Positions 18,674 to 28,420 are shown, counted from the first letter of the stretch. The stretch: DNA of 64,000 nucleotides from Modicisalibacter muralis (GCF_900102945.1 NZ_FNGI01000003.1:62001-126000); one strand, 5' to 3'. Numbers and translations are program-made. Notes: a model not told the origin generated them from the sequence alone.

Positions 18674-20011
18674 ATGCTGACCGACCGTCAAGGAAATCCC
18701 CTTCCCGGCGCCACCGCCGAGACCCTGGAGCTTTACAACCGCTCTGTCGATGCCTTCAACCTTTACCGCGGCGACCCTGTCACGCCGCTGGATCAGGCCA
18801 TCGAGGCAACCCCCGAATTCACCATGGCACGCATCGTCAGGGCCTATCTGCTTGCCCTGGCCACCGAGCCTAACGCCGCCGAGGCAGCCAGGGCCGACGT
18901 CGGTATCGCCAAAAACGCACGCCTGAATGACCGGGAGGCCTCTCATGTCGCCGCCCTCGACCACCTGCTGGCCGGCGAGTGGACTGCAGCAGGGATCGCG
19001 CTGGATCACCACAATATGCGCTACCCGCACGACCTGATGGCCCTGCAGGCAGGGCACCTGACGGACTTCTACCGAGCCAACACCCGCAATCTACGCGACC
19101 GCATCACTCGCGTGCTGCCCAAGTGGTCGCCCGACCTGCCGGCCTATTCGATCGTGCTGGGCCTGTACGCCTTCGGGCTGGAAGAGACCGGTGCCTATGC
19201 CCGGGCCGAGGACACCGGCCGGCAGGCACTGGAGCTCCAGCCACTGGACAGCTGGGCGCATCACGCCGTTGCCCACGTCATGGAGATGCAGGGCCGTGCC
19301 GAAGACGGTATCGGCTGGATGACGGTGCGTGAGCCCTACTGGTCGGGCGAGGACAATTTTTTCAAGGTCCACAACTGGTGGCACCTTGCCCTCTGCCACC
19401 TCGACCTGGGGCAAACACGCGACGCCCTGGCCCTCTATGACGGACCGATCCGACAGGACCGCAGCAGCATGGCGCTGGATATGGCCGACGCCTCGGCCCT
19501 GCTCTGGCGGCTGAGCCTAACCGGCCTGGATGTCGGCCAGCGCTGGCAGGAACTGGCGGAAGCCTGGGACAGACATGCCGACGGTAAGCTCTACCCCTTC
19601 AACGACTGGCACGCTGTCATGGCCTACCTGGGCGCCGGACGTGACGATCAAGTGGAGCGGTTGCTGACGCTGCTGCGCGATGCCGGTAGCGCCACGGAAA
19701 CCTCGGCATGGGCCCGGCGTATCGGCCTGCCCCTGTCGGAAGGATTCACTGCATTCTGGCGCGGCGATTACGCCACCGCGATCGACCGCCTGCATCCGGC
19801 TCGCTTCATCGCCAACGGTTTCGGCGGTAGCCACGCCCAGCGAGACATCATCGACTGGACGCTGACGGAAGCCGCCCTGCGTGGCGGTTATCCTGACCTG
19901 GCCGAGGCATTGGCGAACGAGCGCCTGGCGATCAAGCCGCACAGTCCCCTGAACCGGGCATTTCTGAACCGGGCCAGTACCCCTGACCCCATTGGAAGAC
20001 AGGTCGCATGA
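18674..20011 (+). CDS. TTC38-family tetratricopeptide-repeat protein
   Basis: A 445-residue soluble protein dominated by helix pairs of the TPR type. The order of segments fits bacterial homologues of tetratricopeptide repeat protein 38: LELYNRSVDAFNLYRGDPVTPLD at the start, ASHVAALDHLLAGEWTAAG, and PAYSIVLGLYAFGLEETGAYARAEDTGRQAL. The motif DSWAHHAVAHVMEMQGR and HNWWHLALCHLDLG follow. The His-rich centre is typical of the family. The biochemical role is unestablished. It stands alone, divergent from the AraC-type regulator, with GTGGAG as ribosome binding site. Confidence 0.85.
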   Translation: MLTDRQGNPLPGATAETLELYNRSVDAFNLYRGDPVTPLDQAIEATPEFTMARIVRAYLLALATEPNAAEAARADVGIAKNARLNDREASHVAALDHLLAGEWTAAGIALDHHNMRYPHDLMALQAGHLTDFYRANTRNLRDRITRVLPKWSPDLPAYSIVLGLYAFGLEETGAYARAEDTGRQALELQPLDSWAHHAVAHVMEMQGRAEDGIGWMTVREPYWSGEDNFFKVHNWWHLALCHLDLGQTRDALALYDGPIRQDRSSMALDMADASALLWRLSLTGLDVGQRWQELAEAWDRHADGKLYPFNDWHAVMAYLGAGRDDQVERLLTLLRDAGSATETSAWARRIGLPLSEGFTAFWRGDYATAIDRLHPARFIANGFGGSHAQRDIIDWTLTEAALRGGYPDLAEALANERLAIKPHSPLNRAFLNRASTPDPIGRQVA

Positions 20012-20186
20012 GGTGATGACTCCTAAAGCGACGAGTTGAAGCGCCCCAGCGACTGCTGAGGGAGGGGCCGTCGATAGGGGCAATGCCTCACCTGGAAGGC
20101 GTGGCATTGTCCTTATAGTGGATTCTCAAGCATGTAATCCCAGTTGGTGGCCAGGGAGCGGCGGGAGGTGGGAATGACGAGATGAG

Positions 20187-20209
20187 GGGACGGGCTTTCG
20201 CCCCGTCCC
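20187..20209. repeat. GC-rich hairpin downstream of the TTC38-like gene
   Basis: GGGACGGG, a 7-base loop and CCCGTCCC form a perfect 8-bp stem between the TTC38-like gene and the convergent lipoprotein gene. It lies about 175 bases beyond the TTC38 stop and lacks a T-run. It could act as a barrier between convergent transcripts. Confidence 0.4.
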
Positions 20210-20227
20210 GGCAGGCCCGAGAAACGC

Positions 20228-20251
20228 CCGCCGGGTGGCACTGCCCGGCGG
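20228..20251 (-). terminator. Terminator of the DUF2846 lipoprotein gene
   Basis: CCGCCGGG and CCCGGCGG form a perfect 8-bp stem with an 8-base loop, 9 bases beyond the stop on the minus strand. A short gcgtttc run follows. Confidence 0.55.
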
Positions 20252-20260
20252 ACATTGGGC

Positions 20261-20713
20261 CTACTGCGAAGCAGCCAAACGACAGCACTCGCGCACCGCG
20301 TTCATGCCCTCAGCTTCGTTAACCATCTCCAAACCTGCGCCACCGACGAATACGCCCATCTTGATGTATTGCTCGACGAAGTAATTCTCGCCGGCGTCGG
20401 CCACAAACGAGAGCGAGTTATCACTGAACTCAGACTCCGTCGACAAGCTGTGCTCACCCGGTTCGACCACTTCGTAGAAATAAACACCATTGGCTGTTTC
20501 ACCGAGAAGCTTGCCATCCAGGGAAATCGTTTTCTTCAGTGCCTTTCCCATGAAACTGTCACGGTAAACATACAACCCGGCCATATCCTGCGGCGGCGTG
20601 GGGAACTTCTTCAGTGCCAGATCCTCTTCGCTGGACCCCATCGGTACCGAAGCGCATCCCGAGACGACCAGCGCCGCCAACAGCAAGATCCCTGCGATCA
20701 CATTCCTGAACAT
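20261..20713 (-). CDS. DUF2846 lipoprotein
   Basis: This 150-residue protein starts with a lipoprotein signal peptide (MFRNVIAGILLLAALVVSGC), with Cys20 the probable lipidated residue. Downstream, AGLYVYRDSFMGKALKKTISLDGKLLG and GVYFYEVVEPGEHSLSTESEFS fit DUF2846, a small beta-sandwich domain found in periplasmic lipoproteins. AAGGAAA precedes the ATG at 20713, which favours it over a TTG one codon earlier. The function is unknown. It stands alone. Confidence 0.8.
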   Translation of the reverse strand: MFRNVIAGILLLAALVVSGCASVPMGSSEEDLALKKFPTPPQDMAGLYVYRDSFMGKALKKTISLDGKLLGETANGVYFYEVVEPGEHSLSTESEFSDNSLSFVADAGENYFVEQYIKMGVFVGGAGLEMVNEAEGMNAVRECCRLAASQ

Positions 20714-20895
20714 CAAAGGTTTCCTTTATTCGTTTTAGTCATTTCTTGTAACGCGTTGCGGCGCACCCGTTGCGGCACGCCACATTGAGGTATCGGCAAG
20801 GAGCGAAGGTTATTTAGTAAATTTGAATTATAAAAACAAGTGATTGACTACGGCCTGTATGGCAAGCCGAGTGGGGCCTAGCTGACGCTGGGCCT

Positions 20896-20944
20896 AGAAA
20901 AACAAAAGCCCGACGGTATCGAGGCAATCGATTAACCGCCGGGC
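20896..20944 (-). terminator. Terminator of the YghU-like gene
   Basis: On the minus strand a stem pairing GCCCG-x-CGGT with ACCG-x-CGGGC (one mismatch) is followed by CTTTTGTTTTT, 17 bases beyond the stop. Confidence 0.75.
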
Positions 20945-20960
20945 CTTGGGGAGTGAAACC

Positions 20961-21833
20961 TTACTTCTGTGATTCGAGCTTATCCTGCGTCCGCAACTCG
21001 AAGTCGCTGGCGTCGTGGCGCTCGTGCAACTGTTCATGCGGCTCGCCGAAGGTGCGATTGACCATGCGCCCGCGCTTCACCGCCGGGCGAGCATCGATCT
21101 CGTTGGCCCAGCGCTGCACGTTTTCGTAGGTCTGCACCTGCAGGAACTCGGCGGCATCGTAGAGCCGGCCCAGCGCCAGCTGGCCGTACCAGGCCCAGTT
21201 GGCGATATCCGCGATGGTATATTCGTCGCCGGCCAGATAGCGCGTCTCGGCCAGGCGCCGGTCGAGCACGTCGAGCTGGCGCTTGGTCTCCATGGTGAAG
21301 CGGTCGATGGGGTACTCCATCTTCTCGGGCGCATAGGCGTAGAAGTGGCCGAACCCGCCACCGAGATACGGAGCGCTACCCATCTGCCAGAACAGCCAGT
21401 TGAGCGCTTCGGTGCGTGCGGCGTGGTCACGCGGCAGAAAGGCGCCAAACTTCTCGGCGAGATATAAAAGAATCGCGCCGGACTCGAACACCCGCGTCGG
21501 CTCGGGCGTGCCGTGGTCCATCAGCGCCGGAATCTTGGAGTTGGGGTTGACCCCGACGAAGCCGCTGCCGAACTGATCGCCGTCGCCGATTCTGATCGGC
21601 CAGGCGTCGTATTCGGCATCGAATCCCTGGGCGAGCAGCTCCTCGAACATCACGCCGACCTTCACGCCATTGGGCGTGGCCAGCGAGTAGAGCTGGAACG
21701 GATGCTTGCCGACCGGCAGTTCCTTGTCGTGGGTCGGCCCGGCGACGGGGCGGTTGATGCTGGCGAACTGGCCACCGCTCTCCTTCTCCCAGGTCCAGAC
21801 CTTTGGGGGTGTGTAGTCGCTATCCTGACTCAT
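20961..21833 (-). CDS. yghU: Glutathione-dependent disulfide-bond oxidoreductase, YghU-like GST
   Basis: A 290-residue glutathione S-transferase-fold protein. The start at 21833 is preceded by AGGAGG and gives the family N-terminus (YTPPKVWTWEKESGGQFASINRPVAGPTHD in outline). The GSH-binding part includes LYSLATPNGVKVGVMFEELL and NPNSKIPALMDH, followed by ESGAILLYLAEKFG. The C-terminal helical domain has YTIADIANWAWYGQL. E. coli YghU binds two glutathiones and has disulfide reductase activity. In-frame codons further upstream look non-coding. The physiological substrate is unknown. Confidence 0.88.
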   Translation of the reverse strand: MSQDSDYTPPKVWTWEKESGGQFASINRPVAGPTHDKELPVGKHPFQLYSLATPNGVKVGVMFEELLAQGFDAEYDAWPIRIGDGDQFGSGFVGVNPNSKIPALMDHGTPEPTRVFESGAILLYLAEKFGAFLPRDHAARTEALNWLFWQMGSAPYLGGGFGHFYAYAPEKMEYPIDRFTMETKRQLDVLDRRLAETRYLAGDEYTIADIANWAWYGQLALGRLYDAAEFLQVQTYENVQRWANEIDARPAVKRGRMVNRTFGEPHEQLHERHDASDFELRTQDKLESQK

Positions 21834-22093
21834 GCAGCCTCCTGAACGGATCGATGGCGGGCGGGCCGAGACATGCCGGTGACGCTCGGCCGGCGCGCGT
21901 GCCAGGAAAAGATAGCGTGTTAAAGATTCAAGTTCGAGGATAAGGTATCGTGTTATCCAGGAACTCGATGAGACAAGGAACCCGGCTGGATCCCCATGAT
22001 CGTCATTCACCGCGACACTCACACCACTCAGCCAGCGATCCGCTCCCAAGCTCGTGACAGCGGCTCACCCGCTAGCCGGGCGCCTCGCCACGC

Positions 22094-23320
22094 ATGAGCG
22101 ACACCCGCCTTTTCCGCTCGTTGCGGATCTATAACTACCGAGTGTGGGCTGCCGGCGCGCTGGTCTCCAATATCGGCACCTGGATGCAGCGCGTCGCCCA
22201 GGACTGGCTGGTGCTGACCGTACTCACCGATCACAATGCCAGTGCCGTCGGTATCACCATGGCGTTGCAGTTCGGACCGCAATTGCTACTGCTACCGCTG
22301 ACCGGCTATGCCGCCGATCATTGCGATCGCCGCCGCCTGATCATGCTGACTCAGGCGCTGCTCGGCCTGCTGGCGTTGGGGCTCGGGCTGGTGACCGTGA
22401 CCGGCGTGGTCACGCTGTGGCAGGTCTATGCCTTCGCGCTGGGGCTGGGTTGCGTCACCGCCTTCGATGCCCCGGCGCGTCAGACATTCGTCAACGACCT
22501 GGTTGGCGAGAGGCACCTGTCCAATGCGGTGGCGCTCAACTCCACCTCGTTCAACAGCGCCCGCATGGTCGGCCCCGCCGTGGCCGGCCTGCTGATCGCC
22601 GCCATCGGCACCGGCTGGGTGTTTCTGATCAATGCCGTGTCCTTCGCCACCGTGCTCGGGTCGCTGTGCCTGTTGCGCGTCCAGGAGCTGCACACCACGC
22701 TACGCCCGGCACGCAAAGCCGGCGGCCTGACCGAAGGCTTCCGCTACGTGTGGCGGCGTCGCGACTTGAAGGCCATTTTGCTAATGCTCTTCCTGATCGG
22801 GACCTTCGGCTTCAATTTCCCGATTTATATCTCCACCATGTCGGTGAGTGTCTTCCATGGCGATGCCGGTCAGTATGGCTTGCTGACCTCCTGCCTGGCG
22901 GTCGGCTCGGTGATCGGAGCGTTAATGGCCGCCAAACGCGACCGCCCGCACATGCGGCTGCTGTGCCTCTCGACCCTATGCTTCGGCACCTTCTGCGGAT
23001 TGGCCGCACTCGCCCCCAACGAAGTTTGGTTTGCCGTTGCACTGATGCTGACCGGCCTTTCCGCGCTGACGTTCAACACCGCCGCCACGGCGCTCATGCA
23101 GCTCTCCACGGAACCGACGATGCGCGGTCGCATCATGGCCCTGCGCATCGCCATCACCATGGGCGGCACGCCCATCGGCGCCCCCATCGTCGGTTGGCTT
23201 GCCGATTACGCCGGTCCGCGCTGGGCCATGGCCGTCGCCGCCGCGTCCGGCATCGGCGCCGCTGCAGTCGCCGCGCGGCTGATGATCCGGCAGCGTCGGG
23301 CGCGCTCCCGCGACGAGTAA
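22094..23320 (+). CDS. Major facilitator superfamily exporter (MFS_3/EntS-like)
   Basis: A 408-residue inner-membrane protein with about twelve predicted membrane segments. The opening LRIYNYRVWAAGALVSNIGTWMQRVAQDWLVL is typical of the EntS/DUF894-like MFS branch. The loop-2 motif appears as GYAADHCDRRRLIM, and later FDAPARQTFVNDLVGERHLSNAVALNS is diagnostic of the subfamily. A C-terminal RMIRQRR-like basic tail follows. It is probably a drug or siderophore efflux protein, but no biosynthetic cluster is present to name a substrate. Confidence 0.87.
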   Translation: MSDTRLFRSLRIYNYRVWAAGALVSNIGTWMQRVAQDWLVLTVLTDHNASAVGITMALQFGPQLLLLPLTGYAADHCDRRRLIMLTQALLGLLALGLGLVTVTGVVTLWQVYAFALGLGCVTAFDAPARQTFVNDLVGERHLSNAVALNSTSFNSARMVGPAVAGLLIAAIGTGWVFLINAVSFATVLGSLCLLRVQELHTTLRPARKAGGLTEGFRYVWRRRDLKAILLMLFLIGTFGFNFPIYISTMSVSVFHGDAGQYGLLTSCLAVGSVIGALMAAKRDRPHMRLLCLSTLCFGTFCGLAALAPNEVWFAVALMLTGLSALTFNTAATALMQLSTEPTMRGRIMALRIAITMGGTPIGAPIVGWLADYAGPRWAMAVAAASGIGAAAVAARLMIRQRRARSRDE

Positions 23321-23349
23321 CTTGGCAGGCCCTCTACACTCCTATAAGA

Positions 23350-23375
23350 ACGCCGCCGGTTTCTGCCGGCGGCGT
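23350..23375. terminator. Hairpin between convergent MFS and tautomerase genes
   Basis: ACGCCGCCGG, a 6-base loop and CCGGCGGCGT form a perfect 10-bp stem in the short gap between the converging genes. No T-run is seen on the plus strand; on the minus strand ttcttat follows. Confidence 0.55.
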
Positions 23376-23394
23376 GGACTTACCTGGGAGCGGG

Positions 23395-23613
23395 TCACGT
23401 TCTCTTAGGCGGCAACCCCATCTTCTCCAGCGTCAGCGTTTCATCGGCGCGCCCCCAGCCGCCATCGGCGACTTCCTCCACCAACACCACGGTGTAGGGG
23501 CGCACCTCCTCGCCGAAATACTCGACGAACATGGCGGTGGTGCGATGGATGATCTCTTCCTTGCGGGCATGATCGAGAATGCCCTCGGGGAATTTGTAGT
23601 TGGCAAATGGCAT
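23395..23613 (-). CDS. 4-oxalocrotonate tautomerase family protein
   Basis: A 72-residue protein beginning MPFANYKFPEGIL. Pro2 would become the catalytic N-terminal proline after Met removal, the hallmark of the family. The remainder, RKEEIIHRTTAMFVEYFGEEVRPYTVVLVEEVADGGWGRAD in outline, follows the small tautomerase fold with a helix and a strand. GAGGAGAG precedes the ATG. The SDR gene lies 55 bases upstream on the same strand, so the two may form an operon. The substrate is unknown. Confidence 0.85.
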   Translation of the reverse strand: MPFANYKFPEGILDHARKEEIIHRTTAMFVEYFGEEVRPYTVVLVEEVADGGWGRADETLTLEKMGLPPKRT

Positions 23614-23668
23614 GAATCTCTCCTCGGCTCGAAGCGTTCGGGCACAAGCGGTTGCAGGTCGGGTGCGC

Positions 23669-24409
23669 TTATACCATGCCGCCGTTGACGCGCAGGATCT
23701 GACCATTGACCCAACGACCCTGCGATCCGGCCAGAAACGCCACGGCATCGGCGATCTCCTCGGGTTGGCCCAGGCGCTCGAACGGTGACATAGCGGCGAT
23801 CTTCGCGACCTGCTCATCGCTTTTTCCCGCGAAGAACAGCTCGGTGGCGACCGGGCCCGGCGCCACGGCGTTGACGGTGATCTCGCGGCCACGCAGCTCG
23901 TTGGCCAGTACCTTGACCAGCCCTTCGACGCCCGCCTTGCTGGCGATATAGGCCCCGTAACCGGGGAACGACTTGCCCAACACCGACGACGAGAGCGCGA
24001 TGATGCGCCCGCCCTCGCCCAGAGTCTCGGCAGCTTTTGCCATCACCAGCCAGCTACCGCGCAGATTGGTCGAAAGCGTGCGATCAAAAGATTCGAGGTT
24101 GTCGGTCGTGATATTTGCCATCTGCATGACACCGGCGCTATTGACCACCACATCGAGGCGCCCGAAGGCTTCCCGCGTGGCAGTAAACAGATGCTCGACT
24201 GCCGCCGCATCGGCGACGTCACCCTGCACCGCCAGCGCGCGGCCGCCAGTGGCCTCGATCTCGGCCACCGTCTCGTTGGCGCGCTCGGTGTTACCGGCGT
24301 AGTTGACGGTGATAGCGAAACCATCGGCCGCCAGTTTCAGGGCAACGGCACGACCGATCCCGCGGGATGCACCGGTGACGATGGCGACTCTTTCATTGGC
24401 TTGACGCAT
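23669..24409 (-). CDS. SDR-family oxidoreductase
   Basis: A 246-residue classical short-chain dehydrogenase. Cofactor motif TGASRGIG is at 12-19, NSAG at about 90-93, catalytic Ser at 140-141, and YGAYIASK gives Tyr154 and Lys158. The residue after the first strand (NYAGN) suggests NADP preference. The C-terminal PFERLGQPEEIADAVAFLAG and VNGQILRVNGG are typical. It is divergent from the LysR regulator at 24522, an arrangement in which the regulator often controls the SDR gene, and is followed by the tautomerase gene. Confidence 0.9.
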   Translation of the reverse strand: MRQANERVAIVTGASRGIGRAVALKLAADGFAITVNYAGNTERANETVAEIEATGGRALAVQGDVADAAAVEHLFTATREAFGRLDVVVNSAGVMQMANITTDNLESFDRTLSTNLRGSWLVMAKAAETLGEGGRIIALSSSVLGKSFPGYGAYIASKAGVEGLVKVLANELRGREITVNAVAPGPVATELFFAGKSDEQVAKIAAMSPFERLGQPEEIADAVAFLAGSQGRWVNGQILRVNGGMV

Positions 24410-24521
24410 GTCTTGGTTCCTTCTCGATGGGGTGGGATGCGGGAGCCAGTATCGCGATTCATTTGGGATAAATAATCACTGCTATACTGACAACACCATT
24501 CAACCAGCCATAACAATAGCT

Positions 24522-25478
24522 ATGGACCGCTTCGATGCACTGACGCTCTTTACCCGGATCGTCGAGACCAGCAGCTTCACCCGCGCCGCCAACGGCCTGA
24601 ACATTCCCCGAGCCACCGCCACGCTGGCAATTCAGCAGATGGAAGCACGACTGGGCGCACGGCTGCTGGCGCGCACGACCCGCCAGGTGCATCCGACGCC
24701 AGAGGGCCAGGCCTTTTACGAGCGCTGCGTGCAGGTACTGGCCGACCTGGAAGAGGCCGAAGCGGTGCTCAAACCCGTAGCCGCCAATCCGAGCGGGGTA
24801 TTACGGGTCGAGCTACACGGCGCACACGCCCAACGGATCGTGCTGCCGCGCATCCGCGAATTTCGTAGCCGCTATCCTGAACTCGAGCTGGTGATCACCA
24901 GCGGCGATCGGCGAGTCGACCTGGTGGGCGAAGGCATCGACTGTGCGCTTCGCGGAGGCACACCCAATGACTCCAGCCTGGTCGCGCGCAAGCTGGTCGA
25001 TCTGCCCCAGGTCATCTGCGCCAGCCCCGACTACCTCAGCCGCTTTGGCACGCCCCGGCACCCCGAAGAACTCGGCGAGCATCAGGTAGTGCGCTTCTTC
25101 TCCGGCAACACAGCGGTGGACAGCACGCTGGACGTGATGGTGGATGGATCGCCGCAAGCCTTCGCTACCGGCGGCTGGATGACGGTCAACGATGCCACGA
25201 GCTACGTCGTCTGCGCGCAGCAAGGGTGTGGGCTGATTCAGCTACCGCGCTTTCATGTGGAGGCGGCGCTGAACAGGGGCGAACTGGTGGAAGTGCTGCC
25301 CGAATGGGACAAGCCGACGCTGCCGCTGTGGGTGGTCTACCCGCAGCGGCGACAGCTCTCGCCGCGGGTGCGCGTGTTCATCGACTGGGTAGCAGCGGTT
25401 TATGAAGCGCGATTTGGCACCAACCGCCCAACGGCCTCCGCGCCGCGCGTCACACCCGCCTCGCGGAAATCACGCTAA
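24522..25478 (+). CDS. LysR-family transcriptional regulator
   Basis: The regulator starts at 24522 (318 residues), where MDRFDALTLFTRIVETSSFTRAA gives the conserved LysR N-terminus; an upstream in-frame ATG adds unrelated residues. The winged helix-turn-helix covers residues 1-60 (IPRATATLAIQQMEARLGARLL and RTTRQV). The rest is the periplasmic-binding-protein-like effector domain. The C-terminal FGTNRPTASAPRV tail is unusually Pro/Arg-rich. It is divergent from the SDR and tautomerase genes and probably regulates them. The effector is unknown. Confidence 0.88.
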   Translation: MDRFDALTLFTRIVETSSFTRAANGLNIPRATATLAIQQMEARLGARLLARTTRQVHPTPEGQAFYERCVQVLADLEEAEAVLKPVAANPSGVLRVELHGAHAQRIVLPRIREFRSRYPELELVITSGDRRVDLVGEGIDCALRGGTPNDSSLVARKLVDLPQVICASPDYLSRFGTPRHPEELGEHQVVRFFSGNTAVDSTLDVMVDGSPQAFATGGWMTVNDATSYVVCAQQGCGLIQLPRFHVEAALNRGELVEVLPEWDKPTLPLWVVYPQRRQLSPRVRVFIDWVAAVYEARFGTNRPTASAPRVTPASRKSR

Positions 25479-25601
25479 CTCTGGTGATGGCCTGGCGCGA
25501 CAACTCGGCGATCGCCTAGTGCTTACCGTCGACAAGGGCTTATCGGCCCTGATCGCGCTCAACGAATCGTCTCCGTGGAAAGGGGCGATCGCTGGTGGCC
25601 T

Positions 25602-27311
25602 TCATTGGGGCTCACCGGCACCGTTGTCGAGTGGATGTTTGGGCCTTTCGCCGCGCGCGATATCGTGTTCGCTGATGACCGTTACCTCTCTCGGCCACCA
25701 CTCAGGGTGGTTGTCCCGAATGAAGACCATCAGCCTCTCCCGGACATTCATTTCAGCGACCCAGCCGGCGAAGGGATCCGATGTCATGAGATAGCAAACG
25801 ACCATCTGGGCTCTCTCGGTTTGCCCCGTTACATAACACGACAGCTTGTGGTGTTCGATGACGTTGTCTTCTTCCTTCGCATACTCCAGGAACTTTCCTC
25901 TCAGGCACTGGATATCGGCGCTCAAGTGAAGGGTCATCTCCAGGCTTCTGTACTCCTTCGTACTCTTGATTGACAGGTTCTCGAAGGGTCTGGAGACGAA
26001 GTACGTGACCGGCACGATCAAGCGCCGTTCATTCCAGGCTCGCAAGCGGATGAACGTATAGAAGATGCCCTCCACATAGCACCATTGACCTTCGAACATC
26101 ACCAGGTCGCCAATGCGTATGGACTTCGCCAACGACAACTGAAACGAAGAGAGGATATTACCCAGTACGGCCTGGCCTGCAATCCCCACCAGCACCGTCA
26201 GGACACTGGCCGACGCCAGGAGGGATATCCCCAGCGTCTCGAAGAGCTGGATCTGACTCAGCACATATATCGAAACCGCGGTCACCGTGACCAGGATGAT
26301 GAGCCGACGTGCCGCGTAGAGTGTCGTCAGTAACCTACGCTCGTCCTGGGGCTTGGTGTCATCGATCTGCCCCAAAAGACGCCGCGTCAGTCTCAGCATG
26401 AGGGTGTCCACGAGGCGAAGCGCGATCGTACCGGCTCCCCAGGCCAGAATGGCAATCAACAGCACCCGGAAGGAGGTGGTTGCCACGGCCGAGAAGGATA
26501 CCGCATAGCCGAGCACCGCCTGGGTCACCAGTGACATGACCACGAGCACCACGGGCCCCCTGATCCGGCCGACGAAAATGCTGGGTGCACCGGAAGGCAG
26601 CCAGTGTGTCGTCCACCCGACCAGCCAGTAGATTCCCCACCCCATCAGACCAATCACCAGCAGGAAAATCGGAATGGCTAACCATTCCCAGATCTTGAGC
26701 ATCCCGAACGAGCCCTTGAAACGCTCCGGGATATATTTCTCCAATAACGAGGGACCATATTCCTCATAGAGCACTGGGATAAACGACACGCTGTCCGACA
26801 TGATCAGCCAGACCGGCTCCTGACCGCCCACCCGATACCGGCCCAGACGAATGTCATAGGTTTCGCCCTTGGCCGTGAGCGATGCCAGCTTGAGGTTCCG
26901 GCGCGGCTCTCCTACCTGGGGGTGCTGACCCGACGGGTCTTCGATGGCGGCATCCTGGCGTCCCGAGAGACTGGAAGCGTTGAGCCACTCGCCACGCTTG
27001 AGGATTTCGGACAATTGCCTGGCCAACTGGCCCCCTCGCTCTCGCTGCTCCGCCGGGGTCAGCTCGGAAAGGTTGAGAACATGCGCCGCCGCCGCGAAGT
27101 CCTTGTTTTCGGTTAGCTCCAGGAAACTTCGGATCGTCTCCCTGGGCGTTATTCGCTTGACCGTCTCGGGGGCCTCGCCCAACCCTGCGTTAAGCGATTC
27201 GACGGAGAACCAGCGCGTCTCGTCGCCCTGCGTTTGCGCCACACACAGACTGCAAAACGTGAACGCTACTGCGGCCACCAGCCACAGTCGCCATGAGCCA
27301 ATTTTCTTCAT
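25602..27311 (-). CDS. MscS-type mechanosensitive channel family protein
   Basis: A 569-residue membrane protein with a signal peptide (cleavage near CVAQ), a soluble periplasmic part (about 25-195) and about five membrane segments. The MscS pore-and-beta core is at about 350-470. The pore helix reads SLLASASVLTVLVGIAGQAVLGNILSSFQLSLAKSIRIGDLVMF, the Ala/Gly-rich pattern of MscS TM3 followed by the beta domain. Such channels release solutes on hypo-osmotic shock, which fits a halophile. The long N-terminal periplasmic part sets it apart from short MscS. It stands alone, 123 bases from the converging LysR gene. Confidence 0.87.
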   Translation of the reverse strand: MKKIGSWRLWLVAAVAFTFCSLCVAQTQGDETRWFSVESLNAGLGEAPETVKRITPRETIRSFLELTENKDFAAAAHVLNLSELTPAEQRERGGQLARQLSEILKRGEWLNASSLSGRQDAAIEDPSGQHPQVGEPRRNLKLASLTAKGETYDIRLGRYRVGGQEPVWLIMSDSVSFIPVLYEEYGPSLLEKYIPERFKGSFGMLKIWEWLAIPIFLLVIGLMGWGIYWLVGWTTHWLPSGAPSIFVGRIRGPVVLVVMSLVTQAVLGYAVSFSAVATTSFRVLLIAILAWGAGTIALRLVDTLMLRLTRRLLGQIDDTKPQDERRLLTTLYAARRLIILVTVTAVSIYVLSQIQLFETLGISLLASASVLTVLVGIAGQAVLGNILSSFQLSLAKSIRIGDLVMFEGQWCYVEGIFYTFIRLRAWNERRLIVPVTYFVSRPFENLSIKSTKEYRSLEMTLHLSADIQCLRGKFLEYAKEEDNVIEHHKLSCYVTGQTERAQMVVCYLMTSDPFAGWVAEMNVRERLMVFIRDNHPEWWPREVTVISEHDIARGERPKHPLDNGAGEPQ

Positions 27312-27523
27312 ATGTCCGTTACCGATTCAGTGGGTCATCCATGTATTCCACTACCACCGGATCGATCCCGATCCGGCCGGGCCTGCCCCTGACATCAGGC
27401 TACCGGGTCAGTGGCTGCTCGCAGTACAGCGTACCCGCTATTGGCTCGTCCAGTTCTTGGGAATGGTGGCAGGACGGGCCGCACCGCTTAACGACCGCAA
27501 TTTTCGCAAAAGCGTCTTTAAAG

Positions 27524-28420
27524 CTATTGTTGCGGATGTTCTGAAACAGACAGACTTTGTGTCATTGATCCCCGTAGAGCCTCCAGCAAGATTCTTGTTA
27601 TCGCTGATTGGTGCCGGATACGGGGATAAAGCAGAACAATGGGTACTTCCCGCAATGGGTAGTGTTCAAGTACACGAACTAGCTCACCATTATCGATGTA
27701 CGGCCTTGCCATCCGTTCTGGAACCGAACAGATGCCCAGGCCCTGCAGACAAGCTCCCAGACTGGCATTGATGCTGCCTGCTGCAATCCGCCAACTGCAG
27801 CGATAAACCGTTCCGTCCGCAAAATGCCAATGGTTGCGTCGAGCAGCGGCAACGATCGTGGGAAATCCGTCCAGGTCGGCAACAGTTTTCGGCAGTGTTC
27901 GCTTTTGTAGGCATTCTGGTGTCGCAACCAACGTCTGCGATGCACTGCCCAGCGTTCTCCCTATCAGCTCCGAATCCTCCGGCTCGCCTAGACGAATAGC
28001 GAAATCGACCCCCTCCTTCACGATATCCACCAGTTCATCGCCCAATACCAAGTCGAAACGGAGACCGGGGTAGGATTTGGTCAGACTCCAAATCGCTGGA
28101 GCCAGAAAGTTCTCACCAAACATCACTGATGTGCTGATACGAATCAGGCCTGTGGGCAAAGCCTGGTCTTCGCGGATTTCCGTCAGGGCTTCTTCCGCAT
28201 CATGTACGAGGCCACTGACGCGCTGAAAATGGCGTTGCCCTGTATCCGTAAGCGACAGCGCTCTGGTTGAACGACGAAACAGTGTCGTATGAAGCGCATC
28301 TTCGTAGGCCCTCAGGCGTCGGCTTATGGTCGCTTTCGGCAGGTTCAAGCGCTTGCCTGCGGCGGTCATCGAACCCGTTTCAGCCACGGCCACGAAAACT
28401 GCCATGCCATTCATATTCAT
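27524..28420 (-). CDS. LysR-family transcriptional regulator
   Basis: A 298-residue regulator beginning MNMNGMAVFVAVAETGSMTAAGKRLNLPKA in outline, the LysR winged-helix start. I chose ATG at 28420; a TTG five codons earlier is also in frame. RRLRAYEDALHTTLFRRSTRALSLT completes the DNA-binding domain, followed by the effector domain with RISTSVMFGENFLAPAIW. It is divergent from the NmrA gene at 28533 and is the likely regulator of that gene. The spacer is AT-rich. Confidence 0.88.
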   Translation of the reverse strand: MNMNGMAVFVAVAETGSMTAAGKRLNLPKATISRRLRAYEDALHTTLFRRSTRALSLTDTGQRHFQRVSGLVHDAEEALTEIREDQALPTGLIRISTSVMFGENFLAPAIWSLTKSYPGLRFDLVLGDELVDIVKEGVDFAIRLGEPEDSELIGRTLGSASQTLVATPECLQKRTLPKTVADLDGFPTIVAAARRNHWHFADGTVYRCSWRIAAGSINASLGACLQGLGICSVPERMARPYIDNGELVRVLEHYPLREVPIVLLYPRIRHQSAITRILLEALRGSMTQSLSVSEHPQQ